Of a stretch of DNA of 13,831 nt, positions 1-6,364 are shown one piece after another. The stretch is from SIG588 sp045533175 (GTDB lineage Bacteria > Bacillota > Clostridia > Oscillospirales > Acutalibacteraceae), in the NCBI GenBank assembly GCA_045533175.1, contig JAZSHJ010000071.1:1-13831 (forward strand), in the 5' to 3' direction. A model generated the notes under the pieces. That model was not told the DNA's origin and did no database searches. It was given only the letters and a program-made list of their open reading frames with translations. Made by a program: the position numbers and the translations under genes. Position 1 is the first letter of the stretch, and the number at the start of each line of letters is the position of its first letter.

Positions 1-139
1 CCGCCTGCGGCGGATACAGCGAGCGATAAGCGGGGGCAGCGGTCGAAATTCGCCGAGCGATAGCGAGAAAAGCGGATTTCGGGCACCGCAACCGGGCAAG
101 CAGGCACAGCCTGCGCGATGTGTCTCCCCTTCTCCGCCA

Positions 140-173
140 AAAGATAAGACAGTCTTCGGACTGTCTTATCTTT
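140..173. terminator. Perfect 15-bp hairpin with UUCG tetraloop
   Basis: Arms 140-154 and 159-173 are perfectly complementary and enclose TTCG closed by a C-G pair, the extra-stable cUUCGg tetraloop. The arms end in AAA/TTT, so an A/T-rich flank is present on both strands, which suits a bidirectional terminator. No gene end is seen directly next to it. It could instead be the core of a repeat element. Confidence 0.5.
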
Positions 174-175
174 AT

Positions 176-192
176 CCAAGCCGAAGGCTTGG
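176..192. repeat. 7-bp inverted repeat (CCAAGCC/GGCTTGG)
   Basis: Arms 176-182 and 186-192 with a GAA loop, two bases after the preceding hairpin. The two structures stacked head to tail are the most ordered part of the non-coding region. Function is unknown. Confidence 0.4.
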
Positions 193-252
193 TTTGTAAT
201 TCGCGTTAGCGGAACGTAATCACGCGACAGGTGTATTTCTTCGCATCCCAAC

Positions 253-284
253 AAAAAAGCGCACCCACGGATGTGAGTGCGCCT
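253..284 (-). terminator. Rho-independent terminator of the NifX/MBL operon
   Basis: Read on the minus strand, a GCGCAC/GTGCGC stem (plus 259-264 with 277-282) is extended by an inner CAC/GTG pairing over a 4-nt loop. It is followed by six T residues (complement of 253-258). It begins seven bases after the TGA stop of the NifX-like gene, the expected place for the end of that operon. Confidence 0.8.
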
Positions 285-290
285 TCGTTC

Positions 291-674
291 TCAATGACAC
301 CCATGCTCGCCACAGGTATGCTCTTCACCGTGACGGTGATCGTGATGGTCGCATTTGGCTTCGGGATCATAGGCAAGTTCGCCTTTTAAATAACTTTCCA
401 CCGCTTGATCGGCATTCCCCGACACACCGCCGAACAAACGAATACCCGCCTCGGCAAGTGCCGCTTTGGCTCCGCCGCCGATTCCACCGCAGATAAGCAC
501 CTCGGCACGAATGGCCTTTAGGATCCCCGCCAACGCGCCGTGACCGCTGCCCTCGGTGTCGATAACAACGCTTGAATCCACTTTCCCGTTTTCCACAATG
601 TACACCTTGAACTGTTTGGTGTGCCCGAAATGCGGGAACACCTCTCCGTTTTCATACGTTACGGCAATTTTCAT
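291..674 (-). CDS. NifX/NifB-type (FeMo-co-binding fold) family protein with His/Cys-rich tail
   Basis: A 127-aa protein of the dinitrogenase iron-molybdenum cofactor family (PF02579, RNase-H-like fold). It starts MKIAVTYENGEVFPHFGHTKQF, like stand-alone NifX-like proteins of anaerobes, and has the GG-rich LICGGIGGGA stretch around residues 60-70. In nitrogen fixers this fold carries FeMo-co or precursors. In non-fixing Clostridia the small homologues have no settled role and are thought to handle metal clusters. The last 20 residues hold seven His and three Cys, which suggests Fe, Ni or Zn binding or storage (inference). The start has AAGGAGGT (minus of 681-688), which overlaps the TAA stop of the upstream hydrolase gene; the two genes are 12 bp apart and must be one operon. 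No nif genes are in view, so a nitrogenase role is unlikely. Confidence 0.85.
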   Translation of the reverse strand: MKIAVTYENGEVFPHFGHTKQFKVYIVENGKVDSSVVIDTEGSGHGALAGILKAIRAEVLICGGIGGGAKAALAEAGIRLFGGVSGNADQAVESYLKGELAYDPEAKCDHHDHRHGEEHTCGEHGCH

Positions 675-686
675 GTGAATACCTCC

Positions 687-1463
687 TTATATCGTCACAC
701 TCTCGCCCGCCGCGAGATAGTTTAACCGTTCCATCCGTTCTTTCATAAACCGATATTGTTCTTCTCCCGTACAATGGCCTGTGTAATACGCCGTATCAAA
801 CCGATTCAAATACGCGGCGTATGCGGCAAGTGTTTCATCAAGCGGAAGTTTGGAAAAATGAAACCCACCAACCAACACGTCGGGCTCAAACCACGTGGCA
901 ATGTTCAGAATACCGCGATGAGAACACCCGCTGATAAGCACGCGATGCCCCGCTTCTTCAATCCGCAAATACTGCTCGTGACAAAATGCATCGGGAACAA
1001 AGCGGCCGTCCTTCACCGTGTTCAACCCGAAACTGCCGAGTTCAAACGCTTTTTGACGATCGCTTGTGTGATACAAGGTGAGTCCGTCGCCGAGGGGATA
1101 CACACCGTTGGTAAAAATCAAACGAGGATGCTCTTTCAACGCGACATCCAGACCGATGTACTTTTCCGTTCCGTTATAGTACGGCTCAAACGCATAACGG
1201 CTTACGTAGACGGGGGCTTGCGTGTTGACCTTCAAGAACGTGTCCAACCCGCCGCCGTGGTCGTAATGCCCGTGGGAGAGCACCGCAATATCCACCGCCG
1301 CGACATCCAATCCCAGCGCTTCGGCGTTTTGCAAAAACAGATCGCTCTGCCCCATATCAAACAATACGGTGTGCTGTTCGGTTTCAATATACAGCGACAA
1401 CCCGTGTTCACAGCCGACGCTTTCGTTTTTCGCCGTGTTTTCAACCAACGCGGTAATACGCAT
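687..1463 (-). CDS. MBL-fold metallo-hydrolase, COG1237 type
   Basis: A 258-aa metallo-beta-lactamase-fold protein. The metal motif is SHGHYDHGGG (His64, His66, Asp68, His69). Later blocks ISGCSHRGILNI and YYTGHCTGEEQ are hallmarks of the COG1237 hydrolases. Archaeal members are linked to methanopterin synthesis, but most bacterial ones are uncharacterised, so I give no substrate. There is no signal peptide, so it is cytoplasmic. I chose ATG at 1463 over an in-frame start at 1523 for three reasons: MRITALVEN is the family's usual N-terminus, a GGGGGAG ribosome binding site precedes it, and the promoter (1489-1517) would lie inside the longer version. It is first in an operon with the NifX-like gene, a pairing I recall from other anaerobes, which suggests a shared metal- or cluster-related task (inference). 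Confidence 0.88.
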   Translation of the reverse strand: MRITALVENTAKNESVGCEHGLSLYIETEQHTVLFDMGQSDLFLQNAEALGLDVAAVDIAVLSHGHYDHGGGLDTFLKVNTQAPVYVSRYAFEPYYNGTEKYIGLDVALKEHPRLIFTNGVYPLGDGLTLYHTSDRQKAFELGSFGLNTVKDGRFVPDAFCHEQYLRIEEAGHRVLISGCSHRGILNIATWFEPDVLVGGFHFSKLPLDETLAAYAAYLNRFDTAYYTGHCTGEEQYRFMKERMERLNYLAAGESVTI

Positions 1464-1488
1464 GGCCTCTCCCCCTTTCCTCAAACGT

Positions 1489-1517
1489 ATTGTAACATCA
1501 CCGTCGTTTTGTGTCAA
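1489..1517 (-). promoter_or_regulatory. Sigma-A-type promoter for the MBL/NifX operon
   Basis: On the minus strand: consensus TTGACA (complement of 1512-1517), a 17-bp spacer, and TACAAT (complement of 1489-1494) preceded by TGT as an extended -10. Predicted start of transcription is near 1482, about 20 bases before the ATG at 1463. It is the strongest promoter in the window by eye. Confidence 0.8.
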
Positions 1518-1525
1518 CAGCACAC

Positions 1526-1554
1526 TTTACTTTCCCGTTTGGCTGTGTTATACT
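1526..1554 (+). promoter_or_regulatory. Sigma-A-type promoter for the nuclease operon
   Basis: TTTACT (1526-1531), 17-bp spacer, TATACT (1549-1554) with TGT immediately upstream (extended -10). Predicted start near 1561. It is divergent from the MBL promoter, with the two -35 boxes only 8 bp apart, so a regulator bound between them could touch both operons. Confidence 0.7.
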
Positions 1555-1588
1555 GTGTGCATTATAAATACGATGGCAGGTGTGGGTT

Positions 1589-1993
1589 ATGCATTTGATT
1601 TTTTGTGTGGATGAACGCGGCGGGCGATTATTTATGAAGCGACGTCAAAGCCAGGACCGTGTGTTGCGTGAACGGGTACTTTCGCTTGCGGCGGGACATA
1701 CTTTGTGGATGAACGCCTATTCCGCCAAGCAATTCACCGAAGGCGGCGCCTTTACGGTGGACGACAGTTATCTGCAAAAAGCGGGGGTCGGCGACTATTG
1801 CTTTGTGGAAAACGGCGATTTCGACTTGAACAACTGTGAAGGTATTGTGCTTTACAACTGGAACCGCCACTATCCTTCCGATGTGAAATGGGACGCCGAT
1901 CTTGCCTCCAAGGGGTTTGTATTGGCTTCGCAAACCGAGTTTGCAGGACATTCCCACGAAAAGATCACCGAACAAATCTTCGTGAAAGGATAA
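1589..1993 (+). CDS. Uncharacterised conserved protein, 134 aa
   Basis: A small soluble protein without signal peptide or membrane segment. It has striking fixed-looking blocks: an N-terminal hydrophobic strand ending CVD, then RRQSQDR, LWMNAYS, GDYCFVEN, and VLYNWNRHYPSD near the C-terminal third. I believe this is a widespread Clostridia family whose members some databases label ribonuclease Z. Nothing here supports that label: there is no HxHxDH metal motif and it is far too short. I prefer ATG 1589, with AGGTG six bases upstream, over the in-frame GTG at 1580, which has a poor ribosome site. It is the first gene after the 1526-1554 promoter and ends 5 bp before the nuclease gene, so the two are co-transcribed. 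Function is unknown; an immunity-like or regulatory partner of the nuclease is a guess. Confidence 0.8.
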   Translation: MHLIFCVDERGGRLFMKRRQSQDRVLRERVLSLAAGHTLWMNAYSAKQFTEGGAFTVDDSYLQKAGVGDYCFVENGDFDLNNCEGIVLYNWNRHYPSDVKWDADLASKGFVLASQTEFAGHSHEKITEQIFVKG

Positions 1994-1998
1994 GCCGC

Positions 1999-2982
1999 AT
2001 GAAATCTCATCTTTTGGCGCTGTTACTTGTTGTAGTGCTGGTCTTCGCCGGCGGATGCGGAGAGATAAGTTCCGTACCAAGCAAGCAGGATACAACCACC
2101 GCTTCTGTTGACACCTCTTCACGCGTCGACACAATCGCAACAACGACCACGACCGCAACCGTAACGCTTCCTCCGGCGTCGGTGAACGATCTTTTAAGCG
2201 ACCGCCCCACCGTGTGGGAAGACATCCCCGCTTATGAGGGGGATAGTTTTTCGCTTGTTCTGGATGGCAGACCGTATTTTACGGCAAACACCATTACCAC
2301 GCAAGTGTTTGAACTTTACAGCGATATCGATACCCGCGGACGGTGCGGCTTTGCGTTTGCCTGTTGCGGCACGGCGTTGATGCCCACGGGTTCTCGCGGG
2401 GATATCAGCAGCGTGAAACCCAGCGGGTGGAAACAGGCACAGTACGACTTTGTGGACGGGGAATATCTTTACAATCGGTGTCATCTGATCGGATGGCAGT
2501 TATCGGGCGAGGATGCCAACAAAAGCAACCTTATCACCGGCACACGCTATATGAATACCGAAGGGATGCTTCCCTTTGAAAACATGGTGGCCGACTACAT
2601 CAAAGAAACCGACCATCACGTGATGTATCGCGTCACTCCATGGTTTTACGGAAACGAATTGGTGGCGCGCGGTGTACAGATCGAAGCGTATTCGGTGGAA
2701 GACAACGGCGAAGGTATTTGCTTTAACGTGTTTTGCCACAACGTGCAACCGGGTGTCACGCTGAATTATGCCGATGGAAGCAGCGCACTTGACGCCACGA
2801 CCACTACGACCGCGGCACAACAACAAACCGCATCGTTTGTGTTGAACACCAACACAAAAAGGATACACCGCCCCGACTGCCGTTCGGTGAACAGCATCAA
2901 AGCGGAAAACCGCCGCGATTTCAACGGCACGTTAAGCGAATTGCAAGCCATGGGTTATTCCACCTGCGGCAACTGTTTTTAA
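1999..2982 (+). CDS. Secreted lipoprotein DNA/RNA non-specific endonuclease with C-terminal zinc-finger-like tail
   Basis: A 327-aa lipoprotein. Residues 1-20 form a lipoprotein signal (KSH, hydrophobic core, AGGC with Cys20), followed by a Ser/Thr-rich linker (about 30-55). The catalytic domain (about 75-250) matches the EndA/Endonuclease_NS_2 (PF13930) beta-beta-alpha-metal nucleases. The general base is His162 in NRCHLIGWQLSG (RCH where many relatives have RGH), with metal-site Asn candidates at 174/177 in NKSNLITGTRYMN. A second Thr run leads to a tail (about 285-327) with the HRPDC...GYSTCGNC pattern of the Ada-type metal-binding domain, often appended to secreted nucleases. Start ATG 1999 has AAAGGA eight bases upstream; the longer frame from 1888 overlaps the previous gene. 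It probably degrades external DNA or RNA at the cell surface for nutrition; a role in competition is the alternative. Confidence 0.88.
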   Translation: MKSHLLALLLVVVLVFAGGCGEISSVPSKQDTTTASVDTSSRVDTIATTTTTATVTLPPASVNDLLSDRPTVWEDIPAYEGDSFSLVLDGRPYFTANTITTQVFELYSDIDTRGRCGFAFACCGTALMPTGSRGDISSVKPSGWKQAQYDFVDGEYLYNRCHLIGWQLSGEDANKSNLITGTRYMNTEGMLPFENMVADYIKETDHHVMYRVTPWFYGNELVARGVQIEAYSVEDNGEGICFNVFCHNVQPGVTLNYADGSSALDATTTTTAAQQQTASFVLNTNTKRIHRPDCRSVNSIKAENRRDFNGTLSELQAMGYSTCGNCF

Positions 2983-3015
2983 TCTTTATTCCTTAAGCAA
3001 ACAGGAGATCTTCCG

Positions 3016-4203
3016 ATGAAAAGCCTTTCCACGAAACGTCTTGTGTTTTTGTGCGTCATCACCTATTTTATCAGTTACGTAACCCGCACCAATTACGGAG
3101 CCATTGTGGCGGAAATGGTGGTGGCTACAGGATATTCCAAATCTTTGCTTTCCATTGCCTTAACAGGAAGTTTCATTACCTACGGCACAGGACAGATCGT
3201 GAGTGGCTTTTTCGGTGACCGTGTGCAACCGCGATATTTGGTAGCTGTCGGTTTAGCAGTCACCTCACTAATGAACGCGATCATTCCGTTTTGCACCACC
3301 CCGTTTTGGATGGCAGCGGTATGGTGTTTGAACGGATTTGCACAAGCGTCTATGTGGCCCCCGATCATCAAACTGCTCGCTACCACTCTTGAAAAAGAGG
3401 ATTACGATCGCAATTGTCTGAAAGTATCGTGGGGCGGCAACGCGGGAACGATCGCTATTTATCTGTTTGCCCCGCTGTTGATCCTGTGGGCCGGTTGGAA
3501 AAGCGTGTTCTTTGCCACCGCTTTGTGCGGTGTTTTAGGATTGTTTTTGTGGTGGAAGATATGCCCTGTCATTCCACTTTCACCCCGTGAAAAAAAGCAC
3601 ACCGTACACTCGGCAAGCCTCTTTTCGCCGCTGTTGCTTTTTATTATGGTAGCCATCGTGCTACAAGGGGTATTGCGCGACGGTGTTACCACGTGGATGC
3701 CCTCATTCATTGCCGAAACCTTCCGTTTGGACGAGGAGGTTGCCATTTTAACGGGTGTGATCCTTCCGATTTTCAGCATTCTTTCGCTGTGGCTCGCAGG
3801 CTTGTTGTATCGAAAAGCGTTTCACAATCCGCTGACTTGTGCGGGTACCATCTTCGGTGCAGGCGCTTTGGCGGCGCTGATGCTCACGTTGTTTTACGGA
3901 CGATTCGCGGCGTTGTCGGTCTTTTGCACGGCGTTGCTTGCGGGATGCATGCACGGGGCTAATCTCATTTTGGTGTGTCTGCTTCCACCGTTGCTGGCCA
4001 AGAACAACAACGTGTCCACCATATCGGGTGTGTTAAACGCCTGTACCTACATAGGAAGTGCGCTTTCCACCTTTGTTTTTCCGCTGGTGGCGGAACATGC
4101 GGGATGGTCGGTCACTTTGCAACTGTGGCTGGCGGTAAGCCTTGGCGGAACACTTTTATGCCTTTTGGGAATCCCTGCGTGGAAACGTGAACAAACCCGT
4201 TGA
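3016..4203 (+). CDS. MFS transporter, organophosphate:phosphate antiporter (GlpT/UhpT-like)
   Basis: A 395-aa integral membrane protein with about twelve hydrophobic segments. The N-terminal VTRTNYGAI (Arg24) and the FAQASMWPPIIKLL stretch after TM4 match the OPA branch of the major facilitator superfamily. A second Arg (Arg221, in VLRDGVTTWMP) starts the C-terminal half. In E. coli GlpT the equivalent pair, Arg45 and Arg269, binds phosphate. Both are kept, so a phosphorylated substrate (sugar phosphate, glycerol phosphate or similar) exchanged for Pi is likely; the exact substrate cannot be read. AGGAG lies 8 bases before the ATG. The gene follows the nuclease by 33 bp with no terminator between, so they are probably co-transcribed. 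Uptake of phosphorylated breakdown products of nucleic acids would link the two (inference). A strong terminator follows at 4229-4267. Confidence 0.85.
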   Translation: MKSLSTKRLVFLCVITYFISYVTRTNYGAIVAEMVVATGYSKSLLSIALTGSFITYGTGQIVSGFFGDRVQPRYLVAVGLAVTSLMNAIIPFCTTPFWMAAVWCLNGFAQASMWPPIIKLLATTLEKEDYDRNCLKVSWGGNAGTIAIYLFAPLLILWAGWKSVFFATALCGVLGLFLWWKICPVIPLSPREKKHTVHSASLFSPLLLFIMVAIVLQGVLRDGVTTWMPSFIAETFRLDEEVAILTGVILPIFSILSLWLAGLLYRKAFHNPLTCAGTIFGAGALAALMLTLFYGRFAALSVFCTALLAGCMHGANLILVCLLPPLLAKNNNVSTISGVLNACTYIGSALSTFVFPLVAEHAGWSVTLQLWLAVSLGGTLLCLLGIPAWKREQTR

Positions 4204-4228
4204 TTCCGACAAATATTTGTGGTATACT
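4200..4228 (+). promoter_or_regulatory. glgB promoter overlapping the transporter stop codon
   Basis: TTGATT (4200-4205, overlapping the TGA stop), 17-bp spacer, TATACT (4223-4228) with a TGG extended -10. The predicted start, G4235 or A4236, falls inside the 5' arm of the terminator hairpin at 4229-4260. Transcripts from here would therefore lack half of that arm. Confidence 0.7.
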
Positions 4229-4267
4229 ATACCCGATGGACCGTGTGAGCCATCGGGTATTTTTTTT
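4229..4267 (+). terminator. Strong Rho-independent terminator of the nuclease/transporter operon
   Basis: Perfect 11-bp stem (4229-4239 with 4250-4260), 10-nt loop, and a T run at 4260-4267. The T run ends only two bases before the glgB ribosome binding site, so terminator and glgB leader occupy the same DNA. Read-through RNA would fold the whole stem, while RNA begun at about 4235 could form only about five pairs. Confidence 0.9.
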
Positions 4268-4280
4268 GCGGAGGCGGCGT

Positions 4281-6263
4281 ATGAAATACAAGATTTTGAA
4301 AATCGACCCTTACCTTGCACCCTATGAAAACGATATTGCGCAGCGCATGGAAGAGTATACCCAAACGCGGGATGCGTTGCTTCAAAACGGCGGTGACTTG
4401 ATCTCCTTTGCCAACAGCCATCTGTATTTCGGTATTCACAAAACTGCCGACGGGTGGGTGTATCGTGAATGGGCCCCCGCCGCTGAGGCGATGTATTTCA
4501 CAGGGGATTTCAACGACTGGAATCTCACCGCCCACCCAATGACCGCCCTTGAAAACGGCGTGTTTGAGATCGCCTTGCCGCATGACGCACTCGCTGTGGG
4601 GCAAAAAGTGCAGGCGGTGGTAAAGCACGGCGGGAAATTGTTGCGCCGCATTCCCACCCACGCAACCCGCGTGGTACAGGACCCTGTGACCTACCTATGG
4701 TGTGCCGAAGTGGACGATACGCTGTGGGAGGAATTCAACTGGACCGACGGCGATTTCAAACCCGCACGACGCCCGCTGATTTATGAATGTCACATCGGCA
4801 TGGCCGGCGAAACGGGTGAAGTGAGCAGTTACACTCACTTCACCGATCACATTTTGCCGCGTGTGAAAAAGCTCGGATACAATACCATTCAGATCATGGC
4901 GGTAATGGAACACCCGTATTACGGCTCGTTCGGGTATCAGGTGTCAAACTTTTTTGCACCCTCCTCCCGTTACGGCACAGCCCACGAATTAAAAGACCTC
5001 ATCAATACCGCCCACAAAATGGGCATTACCGTGTTGTTGGATGTGGTGCATTCCCATGCGGTGAGCAACACCGAAGAGGGCCTGGCACAGTTTGATGGTA
5101 CACCCTATCAGTTTTTCCACGAAGGTGCCAGGGGCGATCATCCCGCATGGGGCACCAAACTGTTCAATTACCGCAAACACGAAGTGCTTCATTTTCTGCT
5201 TTCCAACTTAAAATATTGGATGGAGATCTTCCATTTCGACGGATTTCGTTTTGACGGTGTTACATCCATGTTGTATCACGACCACGGGCTTGGCAGCGCC
5301 TTTACCAATTACAGCATGTACTTTTCCCCTAACACCGATCTGGAAGCGATCACCTATCTGCAACTGGCCAACGAACTTATTCACACCGTCAATCCCCGCG
5401 CGCTCACCGTGGCGGAGGATATGTCGGGGATGCCGGGCATGTGCCTACCCATCAAGGACGGCGGCATCGGCTTTGACTACCGTTTGTCAATGGGCGTGCC
5501 CGACTTGTGGATCAAATGGCTGAAAGAACGTACCGACCAGGATTGGGATATGGGTACGCTGTGGTATGAACTTACGGGGCGACGCCCGATGGAAAAGACG
5601 GTGGGATACTGCGAATCGCACGACCAAGCGTTGGTGGGTGATAAAACCATTATGTTCCGCCTGTGTGACGCTGAAATGTACACCCACATGAACAAGGCAA
5701 GCGAAAGCGCCGTGATCGATCGCGGCATGGCGCTTCACAAAATGATCCGACTTGTCACCTCCACGCTGGCGGGGGAAGGTTACCTCACCTTTATGGGTAA
5801 CGAATTCGGCCATCCCGAATGGATCGATTTTCCACGGGAAGGAAACGGATGGAGTTATCATTATTGCCGCCGTCAATGGAGTCTTGCAGACAACGGTCTT
5901 TTGCGTTACGGCCAGCTCGGCGCATTTGACCGCGCAATGGTGGCGCTGTTGCGGCGGGAACGGCTGCTTTCCAAAACCGCGAAATTGCTGTGGTATAACA
6001 ACGACCACAACTTGATGGTATATCAAAAAGGTGACGTGGTCTTTGCCTTTAACTTCCACCCCACCCGTTCGGAAGAGAAATTATGGATTCCCACCGACGC
6101 TCCCGCGATCTACGACGTGGCGCTTTCCACCGACAGCGGCGAGTTCGGCGGATTTGACCGCGTGGACACCCGCTACCGCTATCACACCGAATGCCACGAC
6201 GGGGACAACGGTTTTTACCTCTATCTCCCCGCTCGCACCGCCGTGGTATTGAAAAAGGCATAA
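4281..6263 (+). CDS. glgB: 1,4-alpha-glucan branching enzyme, eukaryote-like GH13_8 type
   Basis: A 660-aa cytoplasmic enzyme that cuts alpha-1,4 glucan chains and re-attaches them as alpha-1,6 branches in glycogen. The N-terminal DPYLAPYENDI and YREWAPAAEAMYFTGDFNDWN (CBM48-like domain, about 40-140) are typical of the GH13_8 subfamily of eukaryotes and some Clostridia/Bacteroidetes, not the E. coli-type enzyme. All four GH13 signature regions are intact: DVVHSH (Asp254), DGFRFDGV (nucleophile Asp325), AEDMSG (acid/base Glu379) and ESHDQ (His447, Asp448). A C-terminal beta domain ends the protein. ATG 4281 has GGAGG six bases upstream and is chosen over the in-frame ATG at 4200, which overlaps the transporter stop. 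No glgA, glgC or glgP lies in the window, so the gene is a monocistronic glycogen function with its own promoter. Confidence 0.96.
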   Translation: MKYKILKIDPYLAPYENDIAQRMEEYTQTRDALLQNGGDLISFANSHLYFGIHKTADGWVYREWAPAAEAMYFTGDFNDWNLTAHPMTALENGVFEIALPHDALAVGQKVQAVVKHGGKLLRRIPTHATRVVQDPVTYLWCAEVDDTLWEEFNWTDGDFKPARRPLIYECHIGMAGETGEVSSYTHFTDHILPRVKKLGYNTIQIMAVMEHPYYGSFGYQVSNFFAPSSRYGTAHELKDLINTAHKMGITVLLDVVHSHAVSNTEEGLAQFDGTPYQFFHEGARGDHPAWGTKLFNYRKHEVLHFLLSNLKYWMEIFHFDGFRFDGVTSMLYHDHGLGSAFTNYSMYFSPNTDLEAITYLQLANELIHTVNPRALTVAEDMSGMPGMCLPIKDGGIGFDYRLSMGVPDLWIKWLKERTDQDWDMGTLWYELTGRRPMEKTVGYCESHDQALVGDKTIMFRLCDAEMYTHMNKASESAVIDRGMALHKMIRLVTSTLAGEGYLTFMGNEFGHPEWIDFPREGNGWSYHYCRRQWSLADNGLLRYGQLGAFDRAMVALLRRERLLSKTAKLLWYNNDHNLMVYQKGDVVFAFNFHPTRSEEKLWIPTDAPAIYDVALSTDSGEFGGFDRVDTRYRYHTECHDGDNGFYLYLPARTAVVLKKA

Positions 6264-6289
6264 CAAAAGGATAAAAACTATCCCTTTTG
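6264..6289 (+). terminator. Weak A/T-rich hairpin after glgB
   Basis: CAAAAGGATA (6264-6273) pairs with TATCCCTTTTG (6279-6289) with one bulged base over a 5-nt loop. It starts immediately after the glgB stop. There is no T run beyond the arm itself, so termination would be inefficient, and some glgB transcripts may continue into the next gene. Confidence 0.4.
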
Positions 6290-6293
6290 CAGA

Positions 6294-6322
6294 TCTACAA
6301 ACCGATTGGTGTCTGCTATAAT
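6294..6322 (+). promoter_or_regulatory. Promoter of the dehydroquinase-like gene
   Basis: TCTACA (6294-6299), 17-bp spacer, consensus TATAAT (6317-6322) with a TGC extended -10. Predicted start near 6329 leaves a 36-base leader that includes TAAGGAGGT before the ATG at 6365. Confidence 0.75.
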
Positions 6323-6364
6323 AAGAGCAAGATCCGATCGCGAATGTCTGTAAGGAGGTCAAAA

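Larger units (their letters stand above)
1..252. other. Hairpin-rich non-coding region, possible intergenic repeat element
   Basis: I find no gene here. The stretch is packed with short inverted repeats: CCGCC/GGCGG at 1-13, an imperfect AAATTCGC/GCGGATTT pair (46-53 with 72-79), GCAGGC/GCCTGC at 100-114, and two stronger hairpins listed separately. The octamer GAGCGATA occurs twice (21-28 and 55-62). One plus-strand frame stays open from base 2 to 196, but it has no recognisable product and runs through all the palindromes, so I treat it as chance. The composition resembles dispersed intergenic elements of Clostridia. Whether it is repeated elsewhere in the genome cannot be seen from one window. 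Confidence 0.4.

Noticed and set aside
41..47. GGTCGAA, one base off the 0A box
   Set aside because: A single 6-of-7 match far from any promoter is expected by chance.
2..196. Plus-strand open frame entering from the window edge
   Set aside because: It runs through every palindrome of the non-coding block and matches nothing I recognise; treated as chance reading of structured DNA.
756..1598. 280-codon plus-strand open frame
   Set aside because: It is antisense to the clearly conserved COG1237 hydrolase, has no ribosome site and crosses both divergent promoters; it exists because the real gene's codon use leaves few stops on the other strand.
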